From an uncultured Saprospiraceae bacterium (GTDB lineage Bacteria > Bacteroidota > Bacteroidia > Chitinophagales > Saprospiraceae): DNA of 64,000 nt. Both the position numbers and the translations under genes were made by a program. The stretch is from assembly GCA_943788055.1 (NCBI GenBank), contig CALSOU010000004.1, positions 248,001 to 312,000 of the forward strand, read 5' to 3'. Under the pieces are notes generated by a model. It was given only the letters and a program-made list of their open reading frames with translations. It was not told the DNA's origin and did not search any database. Of the stretch, positions 54,711-64,000 are shown in pieces (the stretch's first letter is position 1; the number at the start of each line of letters is the position of its first letter).

Positions 54711-56636
54711 ATGATCAATATCACTTTCCCTGATGGAAATGTACGAAGCTATGAAGAGGGCGTAACTTCATTGGAAATTGCATCTTCAATATCTGAGGGT
54801 TTGGCTAGAAATGTACTTTCTGCTACAGTCAACGGAGAAGTTTGGGATGCAACACGTCCAATTTCTGAAGACTCGAAGATTGTTTTCCATACTTGGAGAG
54901 ATGAAGACGGTAAGTCTGCATTTTGGCACTCATCAGCGCATCTTTTGGCGGAAGCCTTAGAGGCTTTGCATCCACAGACTAAGTTTGGAATAGGACCTCC
55001 GATAGAAAGAGGGTTTTATTATGATGTCGATACTGGTGATTACACGCTTACACCAGAGGATTTGGTCAAGCTTGAAAAGAAAATCATCGAGCTAGCTCGC
55101 CAAAAAAATCCATATATCCGCCGTGAGGTTTCCAAGGATGAAGCAGTTGCTTATTACCAAGAGAAGAATGACGAATATAAACTGGAGCTTCTCGAAGGTC
55201 TTGAAGATGGGTCAATAACATTCTACACGCAAGGTAATTTTACTGATTTATGTAGAGGACCACACATCCCTACTACCGCTCCCATAAAGGCAGTTAAATT
55301 AACTTCTCTTGCCGGAGCATATTGGCGAGGAGATGAAAATAGAAAACAACTAACAAGAATATACGGCATTACTTTCCCCAAGGCCAAGGAACTGACACAG
55401 TATCTTGAGATGATCGAGGAAGCTAAACGCCGTGATCATAGAAAGCTTGGTCAAGAACTTGAACTTTTTATGTTTTCAGAGAAAGTAGGGGCGGGTCTAC
55501 CGATTTGGTTACCCAAAGGCACGCAGATCAGAGAACGCTTGCAGGATTTCCTGAAAAAAGAGCAAGAAAAAAGAGGTTACCAAGGAGTGGTCACACCGCA
55601 CATAGGACACAAAGATTTGTACCTTACATCTGGTCACTATGAAAAGTACGGTGAAGATAGTTTTCAACCAATCAAGACTCCTCGAGAAGGAGAAGAGTTT
55701 CTTCTAAAACCGATGAACTGTCCGCATCACTGTGAAATATTTGGTCATAGGCCAAGATCTTACAGAGAACTTCCTCTAAGAATTGCGGAATTTGGAACTG
55801 TATATCGCTATGAGCAATCTGGTGAGTTGCACGGTTTGTCTCGTGTGCGAGGATTTACTCAGGATGATGCACATATATTTTGTACTCCTGATCAGCTTAA
55901 AGATGAATTCTTGGATGTTCTTGACTTAACTACCCATGTTCTTAAGAAGATGGGCTTTGAAGACTTCACTGCGCAGATTTCTTTGAGAGATCCCGATAAT
56001 CCTGAAAAGTACATCGGATCAGTAGAGAACTGGGACAAGGCAGAGCAAGCGATTATTGACGCAACTGCAGAAGTTGAAATGAAAACAGTGACGGAATATG
56101 GAGAGGCAGCTTTTTATGGGCCAAAGCTTGATTTCATGGTGCGTGATGCGCTCGGAAGAAAATGGCAACTCGGTACAATTCAAGTAGATTACAACCTGCC
56201 GGAACGCTTCGAACTTGAATATATTGGTTCAGACAATGCATCCCATCGACCCATCATGATTCACCGTGCGCCTTTTGGAAGTATGGAACGTTTTATGAGT
56301 ATCTTGATCGAACATACTGGTGGTAAATTTCCACTTTGGTTGACGCCTGAGCAATACGTTCTTTTGCCTGTTTCTGATAAGTATTTGGATCTTTGTAATA
56401 GCATTCAATCGGAACTTTCCAAGTATGATATTAGAGGATTCATTGACGATCGTACGGAGTCGATTGGGCGAAAAATTAGAGATAACGAATTGAATAAAAT
56501 TCCATTTTTGTTAATTATTGGAGAGAAAGAACAAGAAAGTGGAGGAGTGGCAGTAAGAAAACAAGGAGAAGGTGATTTAGGTGTTATGTTCATTGATGAA
56601 TTTGCTGATTATTTCAATACAGCTCTTGAGGGATAG
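54711..56636 (+). CDS. thrS: Threonyl-tRNA synthetase
   Basis: An N-terminal TGS domain ([16 protein letters not shown]), an editing domain with [11 protein letters not shown], a class II catalytic core ([44 protein letters not shown]) and an anticodon-binding end ([17 protein letters not shown]) are all present. The zinc-binding cysteine is in MNCPHH. It charges tRNA-Thr and edits Ser-tRNA. ATG at 54711 fits the family start; the upstream TTG at 54687 adds an unlikely leader. The length of 641 residues is normal. Confidence 0.95.
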   Translation: MINITFPDGNVRSYEEGVTSLEIASSISEGLARNVLSATVNGEVWDATRPISEDSKIVFHTWRDEDGKSAFWHSSAHLLAEALEALHPQTKFGIGPPIERGFYYDVDTGDYTLTPEDLVKLEKKIIELARQKNPYIRREVSKDEAVAYYQEKNDEYKLELLEGLEDGSITFYTQGNFTDLCRGPHIPTTAPIKAVKLTSLAGAYWRGDENRKQLTRIYGITFPKAKELTQYLEMIEEAKRRDHRKLGQELELFMFSEKVGAGLPIWLPKGTQIRERLQDFLKKEQEKRGYQGVVTPHIGHKDLYLTSGHYEKYGEDSFQPIKTPREGEEFLLKPMNCPHHCEIFGHRPRSYRELPLRIAEFGTVYRYEQSGELHGLSRVRGFTQDDAHIFCTPDQLKDEFLDVLDLTTHVLKKMGFEDFTAQISLRDPDNPEKYIGSVENWDKAEQAIIDATAEVEMKTVTEYGEAAFYGPKLDFMVRDALGRKWQLGTIQVDYNLPERFELEYIGSDNASHRPIMIHRAPFGSMERFMSILIEHTGGKFPLWLTPEQYVLLPVSDKYLDLCNSIQSELSKYDIRGFIDDRTESIGRKIRDNELNKIPFLLIIGEKEQESGGVAVRKQGEGDLGVMFIDEFADYFNTALEG

Positions 56637-57042
56637 TGCAACTTAGCAGTTCAAAGATCAGAATTCGAAGTTTTTCTTTCAAGAAGTCATGGCTATATTA
56701 CTAACTAGGCGATTATTAGATTTTTGTCGATAATGTGGCATAGTGTCTAGTAGTTTGTTGCGCTATTGACAACGAAGGCTGATCATTTAAGTTTTGTCTC
56801 TTCGACATGCAATTCTTCAGAATACTTATAGATCAGGTTTTGTCTGATTAAATTATTGATTGTCAATTATTTATAAGTAGTGTACTACATACTTTTTGTA
56901 CAGTCGAAACGCTTTGAAAATAGCCACAGCTCAATCTCAAAACCAAATGAACTATTCACGCATGGATAAGTTTGAAAATCATTACATTACTTTTGTGGCT
57001 GCTAATTTATTTTCGCATCGTATGTAAGAGTTTTCACTCAAA
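56637..57042. other. 406 bp spacer between thrS and rlmN
   Basis: No coding frame is seen. It contains a copy of the recurring motif (56855-56890), a TGTGGCATAGTG fragment at 56733-56744, and a TACTTTTG -7-like box at 56988-56995 for rlmN. Confidence 0.4.
56855..56890. repeat. Recurring intergenic motif, copy 4
   Basis: ATTGATTGTCAATTATTTATAA is followed by GTAGTGTACTACAT. It has the same half-order as the copies at 6810 and 47992; AGTGTACTAC is partly palindromic, as at 6830-6842. Confidence 0.35.
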
Positions 57043-58101
57043 ATGAAAAGTATGACTTCAACCAAAGTACAGGTAGACATAAGAAATTTTGAACTCGAGG
57101 ATATCAAGGAGTGGATTCTTTCGGTTGGTGAACCCAAGTTTAGAGCCAAACAAATCTTCGAATGGTTGTGGAAAAAGCGTGCAGTAAGCTTTGATGAAAT
57201 GACCAACTTAAGTCATGCATTGAGAGAAAAATTAGCGGAGCATTTTATCATAAGACCTATTGTACTCGATATATACCAGAAAAGCTCTGACGGAACAATT
57301 AAATGCCGATTTGTATTGCATGACGGATTTAAAATTGAATCAGTATTAATTCCGGTAGAAAAAGATAATCGATATACGGTCTGCGTTTCATCCCAAGTAG
57401 GTTGTAGTTTGAGTTGTAAATTCTGCGCAACGGGCCAGATGAAACGAATGAGAAATCTTGATGCTGGAGAAATCTACGATCAATATGTACTAATCAATGA
57501 AATTTGTCAAGAAACATACGATCACCCACTGACCAATGTAGTTTACATGGGAATGGGAGAACCGCTTCTGAACTATAAAAATACAATGAGATCGATCGAG
57601 CTTTTGACGGCCCCATATGGTCTGAATATGGCTCCTCGAAGAATAACCATTTCAACTGTGGGAATAGCTAAAATGATCACAAAATTGGCGGATGCCAATA
57701 CGGGCATAAATCTAGCAATTTCACTTCACGCTGCAGATGATGTCAAACGAAACGATATTATGCCTATTAATGAGACCAATAACCTTCAAACAGTTATGGA
57801 CTCACTACGATATTTTTATAATACTACCAAAGGTCGAATATCATATGAATATATAGCCTTTAAGGATTTCAACGATACAATCGAAGACGCTAATAAGCTC
57901 GCAGCACTTTGTAAGTATTTTCCGGTGCGAATTAATGTGATAGAGTATAACTCCATTCCAGGTGTGATGTTCGTTAAATCAAATACTGATACGCTCGATA
58001 TTTTTGCGAGACATCTTAAGAAAAAAGGTATCATGATGACTGTTCGTCGTTCACGAGGAAAAGATATCGACGCAGCTTGCGGTCAATTGGCGAATCAGTA
58101 G
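57043..58101 (+). CDS. rlmN: Dual-specificity RNA methyltransferase RlmN
   Basis: This radical SAM enzyme of 352 residues has the cluster motif CSLSCKFC (Cys121, Cys125, Cys128), and the mono-methyl-carrying C-terminal cysteine Cys346 in DAACGQLA. It methylates C2 of A2503 in 23S rRNA and of A37 in some tRNAs. GMGEPLLNY and ISLHAADD are further family marks. A Met at residue 4 is an alternative start. Confidence 0.94.
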   Translation: MKSMTSTKVQVDIRNFELEDIKEWILSVGEPKFRAKQIFEWLWKKRAVSFDEMTNLSHALREKLAEHFIIRPIVLDIYQKSSDGTIKCRFVLHDGFKIESVLIPVEKDNRYTVCVSSQVGCSLSCKFCATGQMKRMRNLDAGEIYDQYVLINEICQETYDHPLTNVVYMGMGEPLLNYKNTMRSIELLTAPYGLNMAPRRITISTVGIAKMITKLADANTGINLAISLHAADDVKRNDIMPINETNNLQTVMDSLRYFYNTTKGRISYEYIAFKDFNDTIEDANKLAALCKYFPVRINVIEYNSIPGVMFVKSNTDTLDIFARHLKKKGIMMTVRRSRGKDIDAACGQLANQ

Positions 58102-58360
58102 TGATTTTGAAACTGATTCATTTAAGTTTAGATTAGGTAGATCTTAACGTTTATTAGCTTTGGTGTGATTAATCTTTAATAGGACTATCGCTTGGTCATG
58201 TATCTGTAATCTTAAAAGGTATCTGGAGTACTCGAAAATCATTCTTTTCCTCCAATTATCAAGCACTTTTGCTAATTTTCGGTTAAAAGTTGCGCACTTC
58301 GCAATCAAAATTTGCCTTTTACTGTTACTTTAGATATAATTACGGAAATTGAGTAAGAAA

Positions 58361-60523
58361 ATGAGAAACTATCTATTTGCTTTTTCTTCGATCGTCATGG
58401 TCGGACTACTATATGTTGTCTTAACGGGACAAAATCCTTTTGGGGACGACTCCAAAGCCAAAGAGGAAACAATTATCAAAGCTGTGAATAGTTATCTCTC
58501 TCAGGTACATTACCAACCACAGCAGATTGACGACAACTTATCAGAAAAGGCATTTGATCTTTATTTGAAATCACTTGATGGTAATAAGCGTTTCCTTACG
58601 CAGCTAGAAATTGATCAAATGAATGCATCTCGAACTTTGTTGGATGATGAATTCAAAGCAGGAACACTTCAGTTTTTTGATCAGTCAGACAGCCTTTTAG
58701 AAGTTTCTATTGATCGAGCTGAAGCAATTTTCAAGTATTTAGTAGATACTGACTACGATTTTACGCAGAGTGAAGAAATCCAAATGGATCCCGAAAAAAG
58801 GTCATTTGCCAAGGATGAAGTCGAACTTCGTGATCAGTGGAGAAAAATATTGAAGTATGATATTCTTCTAAAGTATAACCAGGCTCGAGAAGACCAGGAA
58901 AAATTAGAAAAGAGGATTGCCGAAGGTAAAGCTTCAGATGAAGATAAGGATGAGAAAATTAAGTCTGAAGACGAGTTGATTGAAGAAGCAAGAGAGGAAG
59001 TTCGTGAAAATTTTGAAGATTGGTTTAAGAGACTCGAACAAGTACGAAGATCTGATAGATTCGAAAGCTATGTGAATGCAATTATTCACTGTTACGATCC
59101 ACATTCAGACTATTATAATCCAAAAGAGAAGGCTGATTTTGATATAAGAATGGCAGGGAAGCTAGAGGGTATTGGAGCAAGATTGTCTAGTGATGCAGAC
59201 TATACAAAAGTAGTTTCAATTGTGCCCGGGGGGCCTGCATGGAAAGGCAAAGATCTTGAAGTTGACGATCTTATTTCTGCGGTAACCCAAGAGGGAGATG
59301 AACCCGTCAACATCGAAGGAATGCGACTTGATGATGTAGTCTCAAAGATCAGAGGAAAAAAGGGTACGGTGGTAATTCTGACCGTGAAGAAGCCGGATGG
59401 CACGATGGAAGATATACGTATCGTAAGAGATGTCGTTATTACGGAAGAGGGTAACGCGAAAAGTGTGATTATTGATATGGAAGGTGTTTCGGATAAAATT
59501 GGATATATATACCTTCCTAGTTTTTATGCCGATTTTAAAGCAAAGAATGGGCGTTCATGCGCCAAAGACATTGCAATTGAACTTGAAAAACTCAAAGATG
59601 AAAATGTTGACGGTGTAATTCTAGATATTAGAAATAATGGCGGTGGATCTTTAAGAGATGTGATAGATATGGGAGGCCTATTTATTGAAGAGGGACCTAT
59701 TGTTCAGGTCAAGCCTAAAAGGGGAAACCCATATGTATTGGAAGATGAAGATAGTTCCGTTCAGTACGAGGGTCCATTAATTATTATGGTTAATGAGTAT
59801 TCAGTTTCTGCAAGTGAAATTCTAGCAGCGGCAATGCAAGATTACAAAAGGGCTTTGATTGTTGGATCTCCAAGCACTTTTGGGAAAGGTACTGTCCAAC
59901 GATTTTACAGCCTAGATCAAGTACGAGGTGCTGACGAATTCAAACCATTAGGCGACGTCAAAATGACAATTCAGAAGTTCTTTAGGATTAATGGAACATC
60001 AACACAGTTGAAAGGTGTGGTGCCAGACATTATCCTACCTGACAACTATCAGTTTATCAAAAGAGGAGAAAAGGATTATGATTATCCACTAGAATGGAAT
60101 GAAATTGAGTCCGTTGATCACACGCAGAATGTTTATGTAATTTCCAATTATGACGAACTTAGAATAAAGTCAGAGAAACGGGTGCAGCAAGACTCAACTT
60201 TTCAGTTAATTCTTGAAAATGCGCATCGCTTGAAGGAAAGTCAGGAGCAGAGAACATATCCTCTTGATTTGGATGCATTTATAGCAAAGATGGATGAGCG
60301 ACAACAAATGGGTAATAGATATAAGGATATCGGAAAGGATGTTATTCCTGGACTAGTCGTCGAAAACCTCAATGTAGACATGGATTATATTCAGGCTGAT
60401 TCGTCTCGAATTGGAAGAAATGAAGATTTTATTAGTAAATTGACAAAAGACATTTACCTCAAAGAAACTATCCATATCTTGGATGATATGACACCTGATA
60501 CCGTAAATGCTGGAAACGAATAG
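58361..60523 (+). CDS. prc: Carboxy-terminal processing protease (Prc/Tsp family, S41)
   Basis: A hydrophobic N-terminal segment (LFAFSSIVMVGLLYVVL) exports or anchors the protein. The long N-terminal helical domain, a PDZ domain (VVSIVPGGPAWKGKDLEVDD) and the protease core follow: the nucleophile Ser in EYSVSASEILAAAMQDY and the Lys in TFGKGTVQ, the Ser/Lys dyad of S41. The C-terminal domain matches DUF3340 of Prc. Prc degrades damaged or tagged periplasmic proteins and trims cell-wall hydrolase regulators. ATG at 58361 is preferred to TTG at 58349. The length of 720 residues is normal. Confidence 0.92.
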   Translation: MRNYLFAFSSIVMVGLLYVVLTGQNPFGDDSKAKEETIIKAVNSYLSQVHYQPQQIDDNLSEKAFDLYLKSLDGNKRFLTQLEIDQMNASRTLLDDEFKAGTLQFFDQSDSLLEVSIDRAEAIFKYLVDTDYDFTQSEEIQMDPEKRSFAKDEVELRDQWRKILKYDILLKYNQAREDQEKLEKRIAEGKASDEDKDEKIKSEDELIEEAREEVRENFEDWFKRLEQVRRSDRFESYVNAIIHCYDPHSDYYNPKEKADFDIRMAGKLEGIGARLSSDADYTKVVSIVPGGPAWKGKDLEVDDLISAVTQEGDEPVNIEGMRLDDVVSKIRGKKGTVVILTVKKPDGTMEDIRIVRDVVITEEGNAKSVIIDMEGVSDKIGYIYLPSFYADFKAKNGRSCAKDIAIELEKLKDENVDGVILDIRNNGGGSLRDVIDMGGLFIEEGPIVQVKPKRGNPYVLEDEDSSVQYEGPLIIMVNEYSVSASEILAAAMQDYKRALIVGSPSTFGKGTVQRFYSLDQVRGADEFKPLGDVKMTIQKFFRINGTSTQLKGVVPDIILPDNYQFIKRGEKDYDYPLEWNEIESVDHTQNVYVISNYDELRIKSEKRVQQDSTFQLILENAHRLKESQEQRTYPLDLDAFIAKMDERQQMGNRYKDIGKDVIPGLVVENLNVDMDYIQADSSRIGRNEDFISKLTKDIYLKETIHILDDMTPDTVNAGNE

Positions 60524-61016
60524 ACTTCTTATTAAACCAACCAATCTTGATGATGCAGGGTTTGTCTTAGAGCTGATGAATACTGATGGGTGGATTAGGT
60601 TTATAGGTGATAGAAATGTGCATACGATTGAAGATGCTAAAAATTACATTTCTGAAAAAATGATACCTCAGTTAGAAGAGTTCGGTTTTGGAAACAATAC
60701 CTTGATTCGCAAGTCCGATCACCTCAAGATTGGATCTTGCGGGATGTACCTGAGGCCTGGTATGGAAGGGGCAGATATAGGTTTTGCACTCTTACCTGAA
60801 TTCTATGGTCAAGGATATGCTTATGAAGCTAGTAAGGCATTACTTGATTATTCCATAGAAACACTGAAACTACCACTTATACAAGCTATTACTACAAAAG
60901 GGAATGTTGATTCGCAAACCCTGATTACGAAATTAGGAATGAAGTTCATAGAAGTGCGGGATATCACTGGAATATCAGAACCGATGCTAGTTTATCGCTA
61001 CGGAGAATCCCAATAA
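60507..61016 (+). CDS. GNAT acetyltransferase (RimJ/RimL-like)
   Basis: The protein begins TNRLLIKPTNLDDAGFVLEL and has IGFALLPEFYGQGYAYEA, the acetyl-CoA binding loop of the RimJ-like subgroup; the length is 169 residues. These enzymes acetylate N-terminal or small-molecule amines. It overlaps the prc coding end by 17 bp, indicating co-translation. The target is unknown. Confidence 0.83.
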   Translation: MLETNRLLIKPTNLDDAGFVLELMNTDGWIRFIGDRNVHTIEDAKNYISEKMIPQLEEFGFGNNTLIRKSDHLKIGSCGMYLRPGMEGADIGFALLPEFYGQGYAYEASKALLDYSIETLKLPLIQAITTKGNVDSQTLITKLGMKFIEVRDITGISEPMLVYRYGESQ

Positions 61017-61027
61017 CATTGTCATCA

Positions 61028-61936
61028 TTACTGACTTCTAGGGTGAAATTGAAGTATAGTCTCGCGCAAAAAATGATTGTCCAAGTGCGTGTAAATCTCA
61101 GTCGTTGTTATTGATTCATGCCCGAGCATATCTTGCACAGCGCGCAGGTTTGCACCACCTTCAACTAAATGAGTTGCAAAAGAGTGTCTAAATGTATGTG
61201 GACTTACAGTTTTCTTAATGCCTGCAAGTTCTGTCAGCTTTTTAATAATTATGAAGATCATTACTCGAGTTAAAGGTCGCCCCAACCTATTTAGAAACAC
61301 AAAGTCTTCGTATCCTGACTTGATGGGTCCATGTTTCCTTATTTCATGAATATAGTAATTAAGTTGCTTGATAGCTTCTGGACCGATTGGAACGATTCGC
61401 TCCTTGTCATTTTTTCCGATTACTCGAATAAAACCATCATCCGGATAGTAGTGGCTAAGCTTTAAGTTTACGAGTTCAGTAACGCGAATACCACAAGCAT
61501 AGAGCGTCTCAATGATAGCTCGATTTCTATGTCCATGTTTGTCACTCATGTCTATGGCAGCAATGATCTGCTGAATCTCATCAAAGCTTAAAACACTGGG
61601 AATTTTTCTGGTAAGTTTTGGACCCTCGATAAGCTCCATTGGAGATTGTACTATAAGGTCTTCGAGCATTAGATATTTAAAGAAGGACTTCAGACCAGAA
61701 ATTATTCGTGCTTGCGTTTTTTCCCCTAATCCTAGTTCATATATTCGACCGATAAAGATCTCAATATGCTCTTGGCGAACTTGCTCCGGTGAAACCTTTT
61801 GCTCGATGATTTCTTCAAGACTTGCTAGTTTTTGAACATCTCTTATGTACGCATCAATCGAGTGCTCTGACATAGACCTCTCCAGCTTCAGATAATGTGT
61901 AAATGAGCGAATATGAATTTTCCAAGATTTTAGCAT
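61028..61936 (-). CDS. xerD: Tyrosine recombinase XerD
   Basis: The catalytic residues are all present: Arg in ACGIRVTELVNL, Lys in GKNDKERIVP, His-x-x-Arg in HTFRHSFATHLVEGGA, His in LGHESITTTE and the nucleophile Tyr in IYTHLD. An N-terminal SAM-like core-binding domain covers about residues 8-95. It resolves chromosome dimers at dif with XerC. The 302 residues and the absence of a mobile context favour XerD over an integrase. Confidence 0.88.
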   Translation of the reverse strand: MLKSWKIHIRSFTHYLKLERSMSEHSIDAYIRDVQKLASLEEIIEQKVSPEQVRQEHIEIFIGRIYELGLGEKTQARIISGLKSFFKYLMLEDLIVQSPMELIEGPKLTRKIPSVLSFDEIQQIIAAIDMSDKHGHRNRAIIETLYACGIRVTELVNLKLSHYYPDDGFIRVIGKNDKERIVPIGPEAIKQLNYYIHEIRKHGPIKSGYEDFVFLNRLGRPLTRVMIFIIIKKLTELAGIKKTVSPHTFRHSFATHLVEGGANLRAVQDMLGHESITTTEIYTHLDNHFLRETILQFHPRSQ

Positions 61937-62134
61937 CTAATAATCTGTATTTCAATTGTAAATATAGTATATAAGTTTACAATATGTGATGCGTCTATAA
62001 ACTAAGTTGTATTATTTGTAGTGTCTTAATCTATGAGAATCAAGAATTACTGATTCCAATATTTATTGAACAGAAGGTGTATTTTAATATCGAGATGTAG
62101 CAATTCACTATCTTCGCTTTCGAAATAGTTTTTC

Positions 62135-63469
62135 ATGTCAATTTTTGATTATTTTCGTTGGAATCAACAACACGAGTACAAAGGTCCAAATATAAAATTT
62201 GGTAGATACTCGGATGCATTTAAAGATGAAGTCAAACAGACTTTGTTTTACGAAGCAATTCAACGTTTTGATCAAGAACAGTTTTTGCCCTCGGTGATCA
62301 ATTTACTTGATTTTTTACGAGATGACCTTACTGACAATGTCCAATATGATATTGAAGGAGAAGAATTGTTTTTTCAAATCTTACAAGGTTCAAAAACCAT
62401 CTTGGGACGTTGTAATAACGAAAAATTTGTGGCCATTTCAGAAATAGCTGCAGTTAGTGCTCCTAATGTTGGTTTATATCGTCGATTACTAGATAAGAAC
62501 TATGTCTTAAAGCACAATCGATTTTGCTTGGACGCCGGCATGAATTTGATTCTTAAATTTGATAGTTTCGCTGTTGATGCTTCTCCAAAAAAGCTATACT
62601 TTGCCTTGAAGGAATTGGCGATTAACGCAGATAAGTACGATGACATTCTGATTGATGAATTTGAGGAATTGGATCAGTCCAATACGGGTAAGATTATACA
62701 ATTGACTGATGTTATAAAGTCAACAAAAGCTGAATTCCTTCGAAAAGAAATCAAAAATGCATTCGATCGTATTGATCAATACAAAGGATTTAATGATGAA
62801 GTGCACCATGCCATTTCATACATATTACTGTATTGCAACTATAAACTTGACTATCTCGTAAAACCTGAGGGTTTCACTATGGAACTCATTGAGCGAAATC
62901 ATCGCCTCTTTTTTACGAAAAATGAACAAGAAGCTTCGCATAAGAATAGGTTAGTGAGACGGAATCTTACTCTGCTATTGGAACGTACAGACGATCAATT
63001 GTTCGAAGAATTTTACGATACAGTACACACTTTTGGGTACACCCAAAATGCAAGTCATGAGCAGCTTAAAGCTCTTATCAACAACGAATTGCCAAAAGTA
63101 GAAACTTATATTTCAGCGGGAAAGATTGATCTTGCTTTGGACGTGATGGGCTATGTTGCTATGTACGGGCTGTTTCATAATGGGTTCCCTCAACCCGATG
63201 TAGATATGCTAAGTTTGTTTATGCATGTGATGGAATCTGAATACTACGATGATTTGGGATTTAAGACGACTTTTTACCGCAAGGAACAGCTGAAAGAGAA
63301 GAGAACCCTCAATCGAATTCGAGAAATAAGAGAAATGAACAAGGATTTATACCCTGAATTCAATCCTGAAGTTTCCATTTTAAGCTTTGAGGGCAAGTGG
63401 CAATTTGCACACTCATTTTTGAAAATGCTACAAGCGTATGATTTGCATTATGCAGGTACAATTTCTTAA
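62135..63469 (+). CDS. Conserved helical protein of unknown function
   Basis: The 444-residue protein has no signal peptide or membrane segment. It is almost wholly helical, with paired helices resembling TPR-type repeats, and shows DYFRWNQQHEYKGPNIKFGR at the N-terminus. No known catalytic motif is visible. It precedes a trypsin-like protease by 24 bp on the same strand, suggesting a shared message, and may act with it in protein quality control (inference). Confidence 0.7.
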   Translation: MSIFDYFRWNQQHEYKGPNIKFGRYSDAFKDEVKQTLFYEAIQRFDQEQFLPSVINLLDFLRDDLTDNVQYDIEGEELFFQILQGSKTILGRCNNEKFVAISEIAAVSAPNVGLYRRLLDKNYVLKHNRFCLDAGMNLILKFDSFAVDASPKKLYFALKELAINADKYDDILIDEFEELDQSNTGKIIQLTDVIKSTKAEFLRKEIKNAFDRIDQYKGFNDEVHHAISYILLYCNYKLDYLVKPEGFTMELIERNHRLFFTKNEQEASHKNRLVRRNLTLLLERTDDQLFEEFYDTVHTFGYTQNASHEQLKALINNELPKVETYISAGKIDLALDVMGYVAMYGLFHNGFPQPDVDMLSLFMHVMESEYYDDLGFKTTFYRKEQLKEKRTLNRIREIREMNKDLYPEFNPEVSILSFEGKWQFAHSFLKMLQAYDLHYAGTIS

Positions 63470-63493
63470 TAACCTGCAAAATATTGATTGACG

Positions 63494-64000
63494 ATGGAGA
63501 AGATTATCGAGTTACTAAAACATAATATTGTACAAATTGCTACGCCATATAGTACAGGGACGGGTTTCTATCTTTCTGATTTTGACTTAATAGTAACCAA
63601 TGAGCATGTTGTTAGGGATAATGCTTCAGTTGTGCTGAAGGGTGCGGGCTTTAAGAAACAGCTGGTAGATGTCTTGTTTCTAGATCCAAAACATGATCTT
63701 GCGTTTATTGCGCCTCCAGAAGACCACGATTTAACACATCTACAACTCAATAGCGAAGAAGAACTATCACAGGGTCAAGGAGCTATGGCAGTTGGACATC
63801 CTTTTGGTCTCAATTTTACAGCTACTCAAGGTATAATCTCTAATTTACTTCAAGAGAATAAAGGGGTACGCTATATTCAGCACGATGCAGCATTGAATCC
63901 AGGGAATAGTGGCGGACCATTGGTTAATCGCTCTGGCGAAGTAATAGGTGTAAATACTTTTGTTATGCAAAAAGGCCATAGTATTGGTTTTGCACTACCG
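63494..64000 (+). CDS. Trypsin-like serine protease (S1C/DegP-like), cut by the window end
   Basis: The reading frame starts at ATG 63494 and runs open through the end (169 codons). The triad is visible: His in VTNEHVVRDN, Asp in DPKHDLAFIA and Ser in LNPGNSGGPLV, the DegP/HtrA signature. No signal peptide precedes the domain, unlike DegP, so a cytoplasmic role or a different export route is possible. PDZ domains, if present, lie outside the window. Confidence 0.82.
   Translation, partial: MEKIIELLKHNIVQIATPYSTGTGFYLSDFDLIVTNEHVVRDNASVVLKGAGFKKQLVDVLFLDPKHDLAFIAPPEDHDLTHLQLNSEEELSQGQGAMAVGHPFGLNFTATQGIISNLLQENKGVRYIQHDAALNPGNSGGPLVNRSGEVIGVNTFVMQKGHSIGFALP

Noticed and set aside
61028-61936. 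Tyrosine recombinase as integrase of a mobile element
   Set aside because: Length, residues and housekeeping neighbours fit XerD; no att repeats, tRNA target or phage genes adjoin it.
1-64000. CRISPR array, restriction-modification or other known defence island
   Set aside because: No regularly spaced direct repeats and no nuclease, methylase or toxin-antitoxin pair with convincing motifs were seen.

Overview
This 64 kb window looks like chromosomal DNA from a Bacteroidota bacterium, most likely a marine Saprospiria-like or related gliding lineage (inference). The evidence is low GC, promoters with the Bacteroidota -7 box TAnnTTTG (best at rpsU, 21664-21694), secreted proteins with type IX secretion (T9SS) C-terminal sorting domains (16095-17330, 24923-26707, 34830-37783), a PorE-like TPR/PD40/OmpA protein, a GYDIA-type GHMP kinase, a DUF5723-like outer-membrane barrel, and many lipoproteins with clear lipoboxes.

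Layout. 1-6.3 kb: flippase-like membrane protein, lipoprotein, large M1 metallopeptidase, peroxiredoxin, and a translationally coupled clpS-aat pair (N-degron pathway). 7-9.2 kb: iscS-iscU-iscA iron-sulfur assembly. 9.2-17.3 kb: pcm, a phosphohexomutase, an enolase-superfamily dipeptide epimerase, a large lipoprotein next to a DUF5723 barrel, and a T9SS-exported esterase. 17.6-29.3 kb: parC, rpsU with promoter and terminator, GYDIA kinase, ElaA-type acetyltransferase, a membrane-anchored EEP-family protein without its usual last histidine, a lamin-tail surface protein, asd and a coiled-coil protein. 29.4-37.8 kb: rlmD, the PorE-like protein, cvpA, and an S8 protease whose signal peptide lies in a different frame from the enzyme. 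38-42 kb: a PaaE-type reductase, a GT2 glycosyltransferase and an LpxH-like phosphoesterase overlapping a lipoprotein gene.

42-48 kb is the accessory-looking and decaying part. It holds a frameshifted RAYT-like gene (42194-42930), a GC-rich REP-like repeat beside it with a second copy at 47862-47953, a second PaaE-like reductase with a TetR gene and a palindromic operator, a dodecin remnant, an inorganic pyrophosphatase broken by a stop codon and a frameshift, tRNA-Leu(GAG) and an alanine/sodium symporter. 48-64 kb is mostly housekeeping: a spermidine-synthase-like methyltransferase with a Fur-family regulator, ABC-F ATPase, asnS, OmpA-family protein, thrS, rlmN, Prc protease, GNAT acetyltransferase, xerD, a conserved unknown, and a trypsin-like protease cut by the window end.

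The best leads are the RAYT/REP-like pair, several single-base lesions in otherwise clean genes (S8 protease, ppa, RAYT-like), the GYDIA kinase whose conserved N-terminus starts upstream of the first ATG, a recurring intergenic ATCAATT/GTGTnCCAC motif, and strong terminators with no gene in front of them. I found no CRISPR array, complete insertion sequence, prophage or known defence system.
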